From: Sphingomonas sp. PP-CE-1G-424
GTDB lineage: Bacteria > Pseudomonadota > Alphaproteobacteria > Sphingomonadales > Sphingomonadaceae
Assembly: GCF_004341085.1 (NCBI RefSeq)
Contig: NZ_SLXW01000002.1
Location: forward strand, 434,001-498,000
Direction of reading: 5' to 3'
Length of the DNA: 64,000 nt
Under the pieces are notes generated by a model. That model saw only the letters and a list, made by a program, of their open reading frames with translations, ran no database searches and had not been told where the DNA came from. The position numbers were made by a program, and so were the translations under genes. This document shows, piece by piece, positions 8,827 through 16,946 of the stretch. Numbering within the stretch: the first letter of the stretch is position 1; each line of letters begins with the position of its first letter.

Positions 8827-8844
8827 TTGGCGAATTAGGTCTCA
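8827..8844. promoter_or_regulatory. Candidate operator upstream of GH2 gene
   Basis: TTGGCGAATTAGGTCTCA, 14/18 identical to the site at 2383-2400 upstream of the ROK kinase. It overlaps a small inverted repeat, GCCAA (8817-8821), 5 bases, TTGGC (8827-8831). It lies about 90-105 bases upstream of the leftward GH2 start, in a normal position for an operator or activator site. Confidence 0.4.
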
Positions 8845-8862
8845 TGAGGAAATTCGACGTCA

Positions 8863-8893
8863 GCCGAGCGGGCGGTGCGACCGCCCGCTCGGC
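8863..8893 (-). terminator. Hairpin after GH3 gene
   Basis: A perfect 14-bp stem (8863-8876 with 8880-8893) closed by a three-base loop lies just after the GH3 stop. A run of T is weak on the minus strand, so it may act as an mRNA-stabilising hairpin or a partial terminator separating GH3 from GH2. Confidence 0.6.
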
Positions 8894-8897
8894 CCGA

Positions 8898-11453
8898 TCA
8901 ATCGCCGCACTTCGTCATCGGCACGGGCGCGGAGTCGATCTTGACGTCGGAGATCGAGAGGCCAAGCTTGCCGTCGGTGGCGATCACGAACGGTGCGGTG
9001 ACGTGCGCCATGTCGATGCCGCGCTTGGCGAAGCATTTCAGCGGAACGATCACCTGCTGCCAGTCGCCCGGCTTGCCGGCCGCGAGCGTCCTGGTGATCG
9101 GGACGGTGACCGACTTGCCGTCGTTGCTGACCATGCCGAGACCGACTGGTGCGCTGCCTGCGCGATCGACGCGGACGTCGACGACGAGGCTGAGTTCGCC
9201 GTTGCTCTCGCGCGTGAGATCAAGCGGACCCGACGCCTCGACCCGCGTTTCGGCGGGGCCGCCGGTCCAGACGAACGCGCGCGCGTCTTCCTGGCGGCGG
9301 CGGTCGACTGCGGAGGCGGTGAGGCGCTTGGTCGCGGTCGTCGCGTTGACGCCGAGGAGGCGGACCTTCGACTGGCCCTGCTCGACCAGCGCGAGCGACC
9401 AGCCTTCGGGAACGCGGCCCTTGCCGAAGATCGTGCCATTCGACGATGCGGCCATGCCGGCGGGGCGAGTTTCGTCGAGCTTCGGCACGCTGCCCGGCTT
9501 GGCGTAACTGAGGCCGTAGCCGAATGCGAACAGCGGGTCGTAGCCGGGGTCGGAACGGTTGAGGACATACTGGTCGGGGCGTTTGGGCCAGGAGAAACTG
9601 AGTTTGCCGCGGAAGTCGTTGGCGACGCTGCCGTCCTTCTGGCGGAACAGCACGTCGGCGACGCCGCCGCCTTCGCTGCCTGGCAGGAACGCCGCGACGA
9701 ACGCGTCGGAGGCGTTGAGTTCGGCATTCACCCAGAGCGGGCGACCTGACAGGAACACCGCGACGACCGGCACGCCCGCGGCCTTCAGCTTGCGCAGGAG
9801 GTCGAGGTCGGACTTGTCGTCGGGGCTGAATTCGAGGTTGGGGCGATCGCCCTTGAACTCGGCATAGGGCTGTTCGCCGAACACGACGATCGCCGCGTCG
9901 GGCTTCTTCGCGAAGCTGCCGTCCGCCGACAGCGTCGCGGTGCCGCCGGCGTCCTTGACCGCGGTGCTGATCCCCGACCAGATCGTCTCGGCGTTGGGAA
10001 AGTTCGCGTTGGTGGTGCCGCCGCCCTGCCAGGTGAGCGACCAGCCGCCGGCCTGTTGCGGGATGTTGTCCGCACCGCCGCCTGCGACGAGGATGTTGGC
10101 GGAGGGCTTGAGCGGGAGGAGTTCGCCTTCGTTCTTGAGCAGCACCATCGACTCACGCGCGGCACGTCGCGCGATCGCGCGGTGGTCGGCGGCACCGATC
10201 AGGGTCATCTTGCCGGCGAGCGCGCGCGACGACGGGCGACCGCGATCGAACGTGCCGGCGCGGATTTTCACGCGCAGGATGCGGCGGACCGCGTCGTCTA
10301 GGCGCGCGGCGGGGATCTCTCCGGATTGCGCCTGTTTCAGCGTGTTGGCGTAGAGCGTCTTCCACCCGCTGCCCGAATACATGAACATGTCGAGGCCGGC
10401 GTTGATCGCCGCGGCGCAACTCTCGTTGCTGCACCCGTCGACCTGGCCGTGGCCGTTCCAGTCGCCGACCACGAAGCCGTCGAAGTGGAGGCGGTCCTTG
10501 AGCACGCCGGTCAGCAGGCTCTTGTTGCCGTGCATCTTGGCGCCGTTCCAGCTCGAGAAGCTGGCCATCACCGACTGCGTGCCCGCCTCGATCGCGGCGG
10601 GGTAGCCGCCAAGGTGGATGTCGCGCAGCGTCGTCTCTGGGATACGCGCGTCACCCTGGTCGCGTCCGCCGGTGCCGCCATCACCGAGGAAGTGCTTCGT
10701 CGTCGCGATGACGTGGTCGGGGGCGAGGAATTCCTTGGTGCCGACCTTGCCCTGGACGCCTTCGATCACCGCGCCGGCGTAATCGGCCTGGACCTGCGGT
10801 TCCTCGGAATAGCTCTCGTACGTCCGGCCCCAGCGGTCGTCGCGGACGACGGCGAGCGTCGGTGCGAAGGTCCAGTCGATGCCCGCGGCGGCGGTCTCGA
10901 TCGCGGTGACGTGGCCGATCTCGCGCATCAGGTCGCGGTCGCGCGCTGCGCCGAGCCCGATATTGTGCGGGAAGAGCGTCGCGCCGGGTATGTTGTTGTT
11001 GCCGTGGACCGCGTCGGTGCCCCAGATCACCGGGATCGCGGGGCGGCCGTCGTTGCGCGCCATCGACGCGTCGTAGAAGTCGTCCGCGAGCTTCAGCCAT
11101 TCGACCGGCGGCGCGAGATCGTTGCCGTGCGGGCCGGCGTTGCCGCCGTTGAGGATCGAGCCGAGCTTGTAGGTGCGCAGATCCGACGGCTCGATGCTGG
11201 CGATGTCGACCTGGATCAGCTGGCCGATCTTGTCCTCCACGGACATGCGTTTCAGGATCGCGTCGATCCGTGCCTCGGCCTTCGGATCGCGCGAGGGGCG
11301 GGCGTTCGCGGTAGGCCAGATCTCCGGGTGCGCGACCGCAGACAGGGTTGCGGTAGGGGTGGCGGTCGCTGTGGTAGTCGGGGCTGGTATCGGCGTTGCT
11401 GCCGATTGCAGCAGAAGCGCGATCGTGACCGTGGAAAAGCCTGCCGACATCAT
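8898..11453 (-). CDS. Glycoside hydrolase family 3 beta-glucosidase/exo-glucanase, exported
   Basis: An 851-residue GH3 exo-glycosidase. A signal-like hydrophobic N-terminus is followed by a Thr/Pro linker, the (beta/alpha)8 domain (DKIGQLIQVD, WGTDAVHGNNN, ATTKHFLGDGGT) with nucleophile Asp in FVVGDWNGH (about residue 331), the second alpha/beta domain (SMVLLKNEGELLPL, GEQPYAE, FGYGLSY) and a C-terminal beta-rich extension as in ExoP-type exo-1,3/1,4-glucanases. The start is the ATGATG at 11453 behind a GGGGGG ribosome-binding site; the frame extends upstream without support. It follows the TonB receptor gene on the same strand with a 127-base gap. It likely releases glucose from beta-gluco-oligosaccharides in the periplasm. 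Confidence 0.9.
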   Translation of the reverse strand: MMSAGFSTVTIALLLQSAATPIPAPTTTATATPTATLSAVAHPEIWPTANARPSRDPKAEARIDAILKRMSVEDKIGQLIQVDIASIEPSDLRTYKLGSILNGGNAGPHGNDLAPPVEWLKLADDFYDASMARNDGRPAIPVIWGTDAVHGNNNIPGATLFPHNIGLGAARDRDLMREIGHVTAIETAAAGIDWTFAPTLAVVRDDRWGRTYESYSEEPQVQADYAGAVIEGVQGKVGTKEFLAPDHVIATTKHFLGDGGTGGRDQGDARIPETTLRDIHLGGYPAAIEAGTQSVMASFSSWNGAKMHGNKSLLTGVLKDRLHFDGFVVGDWNGHGQVDGCSNESCAAAINAGLDMFMYSGSGWKTLYANTLKQAQSGEIPAARLDDAVRRILRVKIRAGTFDRGRPSSRALAGKMTLIGAADHRAIARRAARESMVLLKNEGELLPLKPSANILVAGGGADNIPQQAGGWSLTWQGGGTTNANFPNAETIWSGISTAVKDAGGTATLSADGSFAKKPDAAIVVFGEQPYAEFKGDRPNLEFSPDDKSDLDLLRKLKAAGVPVVAVFLSGRPLWVNAELNASDAFVAAFLPGSEGGGVADVLFRQKDGSVANDFRGKLSFSWPKRPDQYVLNRSDPGYDPLFAFGYGLSYAKPGSVPKLDETRPAGMAASSNGTIFGKGRVPEGWSLALVEQGQSKVRLLGVNATTATKRLTASAVDRRRQEDARAFVWTGGPAETRVEASGPLDLTRESNGELSLVVDVRVDRAGSAPVGLGMVSNDGKSVTVPITRTLAAGKPGDWQQVIVPLKCFAKRGIDMAHVTAPFVIATDGKLGLSISDVKIDSAPVPMTKCGD

Positions 11454-11580
11454 AGTCCCCCCGAGATGGCACGCGATTTGGTATCGGTACCTTATGGCCT
11501 CCTCGTACCGGTGCGGCGCGGTAGCATGCAAACGAATTGGTCGTGCGGTGGCGGGCGTTGTCGCGCGGGGGTCGCGTTGC

Positions 11581-13935
11581 TCAGAAGCCGATCGACAGGC
11601 TCAGCGTGATCGCGCGCGGTCGGACCGGGACGGTCTGCTTGATCGACGCGAGCGTGAACGGGTTGCCGAAGCCGAAACTGTTGCCGCGTCCGTTCAGGAG
11701 ATTGTCGACCGCAAGCGACCAGTGGCGCGGACCGTCGTCGACCGTCGCACCGGCGGCGACCGTCGCATAATTGCCCGCCCGGCGATCGAGCGTCGGGTCG
11801 AAGCTCAACCGGGTCTGGCCGATATAGCGGGCGGTCAGATAGGCGCTGGCGGGCAGCGCGATCAGCGAGAATTTCCGCGTCAGGCCGAATCGCGCGGAAA
11901 AGTCGGGGACCACCGGCAGGCGGCGGTCGTCGTCGTTGCCTCGCTGGTATTCGCTGGGGGAGGTCAGTCTTGCGCGCTGGATGGTGGTACCGACATCGAT
12001 CGTCAGCGGTCGCGCGTCCATCCGCGCGCCGAACTCGATGCCGTAATTGGTGGCGTTGCCGACGTCGATCGTGCCGAACAGTCCGTCCGAATCGACCACA
12101 TCACTGCGCAGATGCTTCCAGACCGATCCGAAGACCGCGCCGGTGAGGCTGACCCGGTCGTCGAACGCGCGTATCCGCCAGCCGAGTTCGAGGCTTTGCA
12201 GTTCGTCGCCTGGAATCTTCTGGTCTTTACCGGGCAGATCGCGCGAGACCGCCGCGGGCCGGATCGCGCTGGCATAGCGTAGCCAGACCAAGCCAATGTC
12301 GTCGCGGTGCCAACTGAGCGTCGCGCTGGGGGTGACGCCGAGCTTGGTCGCGCTCTGCTCCTGCGGGCCCTGCTGTTCGATGTCGTTGGTCGTGACGAAG
12401 CCGCGCAGACCGAGCTTGAAGTCGAGCGCGGAGGACAGCCGCTCGGTGCCTTCGGCGAACAGCGCGGCCTCGAAGACCGCCTCCTTGTCGTCGCGGGCTT
12501 CGATCGCGTCGCCGGCCGCGACGAAGCTGCCCTTCAGCCGGGTGGTGCCATTCAGCAGCGACGCACCGATGATCCAGGGATGGCGCGCGGACGGATCGCT
12601 GACGCGAAACTCCTGCGTCAGCAGGCGGATCTCGCGACTCTCGTCATAGGCGAGCGGCGTGGCGGTATCGAGCAGGCTCGCCCTGCTGCTCGCGTCGTAG
12701 GTGCTGGTGAAATCGTGCGATACGACCGAACTGGTCGACTGTACGTCGAGCCGGCCGATAGATCCGCGGATGTCGAGCGATCCCGTCACGAAATCATTGT
12801 CCTGCGGCTCGGCGATCGAGGTCGCGCGCGTCAGCCCTCGCGTGGCGTATTGGCTGTCGCGCGTGTCGATCCACTGACCGACCCCGCTCGCGGTCGCGGT
12901 CCAGCCGTCGCCGATCGCCCAGCGCAGCGCCGCGCGGGCGCCGGTTCGCCCGGTGCGATTGACGTTGCGTTTGCCGCGTCCGCTGTCGTCGATCCAGCCG
13001 GGCATCGTCTCCGCCCATGCCGATGCGCGCAGCGCGACGCTGCCCGTCACGATCGGCAGGTTGACGGTCGCATCGAGCGCGCCGCCCAGAGCGCCGTCCT
13101 TGATCCCGGTGACCTCGGTCGAGAGCGTCTGGGACACGCTGTCGAGATCGGGCCGGGTTGTGACGATCCTGACCACACCGCCGAGCGCGCCGGTGCCGTA
13201 CAGCGTTCCCTGTGGCCCGCGGAGGATCTCGACATGGTCGATATCGACCATCCTGAGGTCGGGATCGGGGGAGGAATAGCCGATCCGTGCATCGTCGAGA
13301 TACAGGCTGACGAGCGACTGGCTGGTGCCGTTGAAGGCACTGTCGGCGACGCCGCGCAGGAACACCCGGTCCCGGCCCGGCCCGAGATTGGTCGAGAACG
13401 CGCCGTCGGTGGCGGCGAGGAGATCGACCAGCCCGCGCTTGCCGCTCAGGTGATCCAGCGCGGGCGCCCCGAAGATGCCGATCGAGGCGGGAAGGTCGGA
13501 CAGACGTTCGTCGCGTTTGCTGGCGGTGACGATGATATCGCCGCCGGTGTCGGCCGGCGGCGCGATCTCGCGGTGTCGCTCGACCGGGTCGCGGTGCGAT
13601 GCCGGTTCGATCCGCCAGGTCGTCGCATCGACGCGGACCGCGCGCAGATGCGTGCCGGCAAGCAGCTTGCGAAGCGCCCTGGCGATATCCGACACATGAT
13701 CGATGCGTTTGACCTGCACGGCGGGCAGCGACCCGGCCATGCCGATCGAAATGCCCGTCTGCCGCGCGAGCGAATCGAGTGCGGTGCGCAGCGAGCCCTG
13801 GGCGATGCTGATCCCGCCCTGAGCCGGTTTATCCGCGTAGGCCGGCGCGCTCGATATGGACGACGCCATCAGCGCGACGCAACCGTACAGGCAGAACCGC
13901 GCGAAGCTGATCGAGGAGCCGCGATCCATCGCCAA
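11581..13935 (-). CDS. TonB-dependent receptor with N-terminal STN signalling domain
   Basis: A 784-residue outer-membrane transporter of FecA/FpvA architecture. It has a signal peptide (to SSAPAYA, about residue 34), an STN domain (about 44-110, GSLRTALDSLARQTGISIG), a plug (about 130-240, DIIVTASKRDERLSDLPASI, VEILRGPQGTLYGTGALGGV) and a 22-strand-type barrel ending in LSLSIGF with terminal Phe. The STN domain indicates it signals substrate occupancy to the FecR protein encoded just upstream, which controls the ECF sigma factor. Its 5' end overlaps fecR by 107 bases in another frame. GH3 and GH2 genes downstream suggest an oligosaccharide ligand over a siderophore (inference). Confidence 0.9.
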   Translation of the reverse strand: MAMDRGSSISFARFCLYGCVALMASSISSAPAYADKPAQGGISIAQGSLRTALDSLARQTGISIGMAGSLPAVQVKRIDHVSDIARALRKLLAGTHLRAVRVDATTWRIEPASHRDPVERHREIAPPADTGGDIIVTASKRDERLSDLPASIGIFGAPALDHLSGKRGLVDLLAATDGAFSTNLGPGRDRVFLRGVADSAFNGTSQSLVSLYLDDARIGYSSPDPDLRMVDIDHVEILRGPQGTLYGTGALGGVVRIVTTRPDLDSVSQTLSTEVTGIKDGALGGALDATVNLPIVTGSVALRASAWAETMPGWIDDSGRGKRNVNRTGRTGARAALRWAIGDGWTATASGVGQWIDTRDSQYATRGLTRATSIAEPQDNDFVTGSLDIRGSIGRLDVQSTSSVVSHDFTSTYDASSRASLLDTATPLAYDESREIRLLTQEFRVSDPSARHPWIIGASLLNGTTRLKGSFVAAGDAIEARDDKEAVFEAALFAEGTERLSSALDFKLGLRGFVTTNDIEQQGPQEQSATKLGVTPSATLSWHRDDIGLVWLRYASAIRPAAVSRDLPGKDQKIPGDELQSLELGWRIRAFDDRVSLTGAVFGSVWKHLRSDVVDSDGLFGTIDVGNATNYGIEFGARMDARPLTIDVGTTIQRARLTSPSEYQRGNDDDRRLPVVPDFSARFGLTRKFSLIALPASAYLTARYIGQTRLSFDPTLDRRAGNYATVAAGATVDDGPRHWSLAVDNLLNGRGNSFGFGNPFTLASIKQTVPVRPRAITLSLSIGF

Positions 13936-14815
13936 TCGTTAAAACCCCGGAAAAGCGCAGCCCAGCGGCGGACGGATCGACCACCAGCGGGGCGGTCGCA
14001 TACCGCGATATGTCCGCGACAACCAGCGGTAACGGCGCACCGTCGTAGTTGAGCCGGCCATCGGTCCAGTCGGCGACCGAGGCGGGCGAAACCGAGCGCC
14101 GCTCGGCGATCCCGGTCGTCGTGTCGATGTCGAGCCGCTGCCCCGCGCTCACCGTCGCGGGAGGCGACCCGTCGCCGGTGTGCGGCGCGACGCTGACTTC
14201 GCCTTCGGCGACGGCGACCGACAGCGTTCGACCGGCGTTGACGACCGAAAAGCGCGTGCCGACGTCGCGGATGTCGTAGTCGCCGGCGCGGACGATCAGC
14301 GTTCGCGACGGATCGTGACGGACGGTAAAGCTCGCCGCGCCGTTCGCCAGCGTGATCAGCGGGGTGGTGCCGCCGGCGACCGAAACGCGCGATCCGCGAT
14401 CGATCCGCATCGCACTGCCATCCGCCAGCGTCAGCGCGCGCGTATCGCCGGCGTTCGTCGCATAGACCTGTGCCCCCTCGCCACCGAGCTGTGGCGCGAC
14501 GAATAGCAGCGCCAGCCCGGCCGCGAGCGCGCCGCCGGTGCCGGTCGCCGCCCAGCGCCAGCGCGATGCGCGAGGAGGCAGGGCGAGCGGTTGCGCTTCG
14601 ACCACCGCGTCGTCGTTTGCCGGTAACAGCGCGGCGATCGAAGGAGCGGCCTCGCCGATCTCGGCATCGAGCAGCGCGATCGAATCATAGGCGGCGCGGT
14701 GCTCGGCGTCGTGGGCGAGCCAGTCGCCGAACCCCTCCCAATCCATGTCGGGCGCATCGATCCGGGCGTGCCAGACTGCCGCTGCGTCGATCGGGTCTTG
14801 GGTCGTCGCAGCCAT
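13829..14815 (-). CDS. FecR-type anti-sigma factor
   Basis: A 328-residue inner-membrane anti-sigma/regulator. The N-terminal cytoplasmic DUF4880 part (AAAVWHARIDAPDMDWEGF, WLAHDAEHRAAYD) binds sigma. One transmembrane helix follows (ATGTGGALAAGLALLFVA, about residues 90-107), then the periplasmic FecR domain (ANGAASFTVRHDP, TRFSVVNAG) and a C-terminal STN-like segment (FSGVLTIGDGSRLLDQL). The start at 14815 follows GAGGGCACC; the longer upstream frame lacks a site. The last 35 or so codons overlap the receptor gene. Together with the sigma factor at 14900-15400 it completes a cell-surface signalling set. Confidence 0.88.
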   Translation of the reverse strand: MAATTQDPIDAAAVWHARIDAPDMDWEGFGDWLAHDAEHRAAYDSIALLDAEIGEAAPSIAALLPANDDAVVEAQPLALPPRASRWRWAATGTGGALAAGLALLFVAPQLGGEGAQVYATNAGDTRALTLADGSAMRIDRGSRVSVAGGTTPLITLANGAASFTVRHDPSRTLIVRAGDYDIRDVGTRFSVVNAGRTLSVAVAEGEVSVAPHTGDGSPPATVSAGQRLDIDTTTGIAERRSVSPASVADWTDGRLNYDGAPLPLVVADISRYATAPLVVDPSAAGLRFSGVLTIGDGSRLLDQLRAVLPVRLRRADGVVHIERAGLRG

Positions 14816-14899
14816 CAAGGTGCCCTCGTTCCAAGCGGATGCCCCCCGCTCGTGCCATAGACGCCACCGTTCATCCCGCACCGCAGTCGGGCGTGACGA

Positions 14900-15400
14900 T
14901 CAATCGTCGTTTCGATCATCGAGCGCCTTTCTGAGATGCCTGAGCGCGACGGCGATGTGCTTTTCGACCGCACTGCGGGTGATGCCGAACTCCGCGGCGA
15001 CCTCGGCGTGCGACAGGCCATCGATCTTGTGGCGACGGAAAACTCGCATCGCCCCCTCGGGGGGGCCGGCGAGCGCGGTCGCCAGTTGCGCAATCCGCTG
15101 CCGCCCGGCGACCGCGTCGAAGGCGGAGGGCGTATCGTCGACCGCTTCGTCGCCCATGATCGTCGTCATGCTCTCCGCATAGCCGGTATCGCGGCGCGCG
15201 CGCCGTCCGGTCGCGCGCACCCGGTCGAGCACGATATTCAGGCCGATCCGGTGGAGATAGGCGAGCGGGTTGGCGATCGGCCCCGCGGCGGGTTCGGCGG
15301 TGCGCAACCAGATCTCCTGCACCACGTCTTCGGCTTCCGCAGCACTCCCCGTCCGCCCGGTGAAGAACCGGACGAGCTGCGGGCGATGCGCCGCAAGCAC
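14900..15400 (-). CDS. ECF sigma factor, FecI-like
   Basis: A 166-residue extracytoplasmic-function sigma factor. Region 2 is seen in the first third (EAEDVVQEIWLRT, NPLAYLHRIGLNIVLDRVRA) and region 4 in the last (KIDGLSHAEVAAEFGITRSA followed by VEKHIAVALRHLRKAL). The GTG at 15400 is the first usable start after an in-frame stop. It lies 84 bases upstream of fecR on the same strand, the classical order sigma, anti-sigma, TonB receptor. It should direct transcription of the receptor gene and perhaps of the downstream glycosidases. Confidence 0.88.
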   Translation of the reverse strand: MLAAHRPQLVRFFTGRTGSAAEAEDVVQEIWLRTAEPAAGPIANPLAYLHRIGLNIVLDRVRATGRRARRDTGYAESMTTIMGDEAVDDTPSAFDAVAGRQRIAQLATALAGPPEGAMRVFRRHKIDGLSHAEVAAEFGITRSAVEKHIAVALRHLRKALDDRNDD

Positions 15401-15522
15401 TGCCGAAAGCCCGGCAGGCTGAAAACTTTCCGCGTCGGCTACGGCATTGCTCCGAACTTCAGGAACCGGGACGGATACCGCGTATCGCGGCGTCTGTCGC
15501 TACCGAAGGACGGTGGGGCGTG

Positions 15523-15759
15523 TCACAGGCTGCGGGACCGCGTGACGACCCGCCACAGCAGCACGATTGCGACCGCGATCAGCAGGAAGATCGCGGCGAT
15601 CGGGGCGAGGTAGAAGAGCGGCGCCCGCCACGGCGTCGCGGCGACGGGTGGCGATCGGGTCAGGTCGTCGCGGATCGATGGTCGCGCCACGGTGGTCGCG
15701 CCCGGCAGATCGTCCTCGCTGGTGTCCGGCATCGAGATCCGAGCCATGGCGGTCATCAT
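15523..15759 (-). CDS. Small single-pass membrane protein
   Basis: A 78-residue protein with a hydrophilic N-terminus and one strong transmembrane helix (PLFYLAPIAAIFLLIAVAIV, about residues 47-66), followed by a basic tail WRVVTRSRS. I do not recognise a family. Its ATGATG start overlaps the stop of the glycosyltransferase gene by four bases (ATGA), which supports expression as the third gene of that operon. The basic C-terminus implies that the N-terminus faces out if the positive-inside rule holds. It could anchor or assist the glycosyltransferase and deacetylase. Confidence 0.7.
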   Translation of the reverse strand: MMTAMARISMPDTSEDDLPGATTVARPSIRDDLTRSPPVAATPWRAPLFYLAPIAAIFLLIAVAIVLLWRVVTRSRSL

Positions 15760-16946
15760 GCCACGTCCTGCCGGCGTTCGGGCTGCGCAGCCATATTATC
15801 CTGGTACAAGGCGAGCAGCGCGTCGAAGTGATCGTCCATCGTCCGGACCGGGCGATCGAGAGGACCCGCCGCCGACGCCAGCCGCGTTCCGGCAAACGCC
15901 AGGATCGCATCGGCGACCGCCTGCGTGTCGCCGGATCGATAGAGCACGCCGTCGCTGGCGCGCGCGAGATCGGCGGCGCCGCCGCGGTCGGGGGCGATCA
16001 GCGTCAGTCCCGACGCGATCGCCTCGGCCGCGACGAAGCAGAAGGTCTCCGCTTCGCAGCCGTGGACCAGCGCATCGGCACTCGCCATCAGCCGGGCGAT
16101 CGCGGTCCGGTCGCGGATCGGTTCGAGCAGGCGGACATGCGGGTTGTCGCCGATCGCATCCATCACGCGCCGTTGCCGCGAACCGCCGCCGATGATCAAC
16201 AGCCCGACCGGGGTGTGCGTGCCCGCGACCGTCGCGGCCTGCGCGACCATGTCCCAGCGCTTCTCTGGCGCATGGCGACCCACCCCGATCAGCAGCAGTG
16301 CATCCTCGCCCAGTCCACACAGCGCCAGCATCTCGCGGCGCAGGTCGGCGTCGCGCAAGCGCGGCGAGAACTGGCCCGGATCGACACCCATCGGATCGGT
16401 CGTCACCTTGTTGAGACCGCCTTCGCGCAACCGTTGGGTCAGGCTGTCGCTGGCGCTGACGATATGGTCGAACTGCGCGTCGAGCCGGCGCAGATGCCGC
16501 CAATACCAGTCGAACGCACGATCGATCGCCTGGGTCGAGGCGACGTTGCCGAACCAGCGATAGGCGTAGGCGGACAGTGGATCGGCATGTGCGATCAGCG
16601 AAAGCCGCGCGCGCGACCCCGACTGCGTCCGCCAGTCCGCGACCATCGATGCACTTCGCCACGGCGACGACACCTCGACGACGTCGGCGTCCTCCTCGTC
16701 GAGCATCGCATGCAAGGCGGCGCGGTCGGCGAAGTAGCGATAGGAGCGGTCGAGCGGGAAGCGTGGCGATTTCAACCAGCGCACGCGGGCGTTGGGGCCG
16801 CGTTGTTCTTCACGGTTCTCCTCGCCGGGGGCGATGACGACGACCTCGTGCCCGCGCGCGGCGAGCGCGACGAGCTTGCGGTCGATATAGGTGCGCACGC
16901 CGCCGCCGGTCGGCGTGTAGAATGCGCAGACGTCGACGATCTTCAT
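15756..16946 (-). CDS. GT4-type glycosyltransferase
   Basis: A 396-residue retaining GT-B glycosyltransferase. The N-terminal half has CAFYTPTGGGVRTYI (acceptor-side glycine loop) and HADPLSAYAYRWFG; the C-terminal half has GVDPGQFSP, GVGRHAPEKRWDMV and the EX7E motif in EAETFCFVAAE. These place it with GDP-mannose/UDP-sugar dependent GT4 enzymes acting on lipids or surface glycans. The ATG at 16946 overlaps the stop of the deacetylase gene by four bases. Product unknown; the neighbours suggest a membrane glycolipid or envelope polysaccharide. Confidence 0.85.
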   Translation of the reverse strand: MKIVDVCAFYTPTGGGVRTYIDRKLVALAARGHEVVVIAPGEENREEQRGPNARVRWLKSPRFPLDRSYRYFADRAALHAMLDEEDADVVEVSSPWRSASMVADWRTQSGSRARLSLIAHADPLSAYAYRWFGNVASTQAIDRAFDWYWRHLRRLDAQFDHIVSASDSLTQRLREGGLNKVTTDPMGVDPGQFSPRLRDADLRREMLALCGLGEDALLLIGVGRHAPEKRWDMVAQAATVAGTHTPVGLLIIGGGSRQRRVMDAIGDNPHVRLLEPIRDRTAIARLMASADALVHGCEAETFCFVAAEAIASGLTLIAPDRGGAADLARASDGVLYRSGDTQAVADAILAFAGTRLASAAGPLDRPVRTMDDHFDALLALYQDNMAAQPERRQDVA

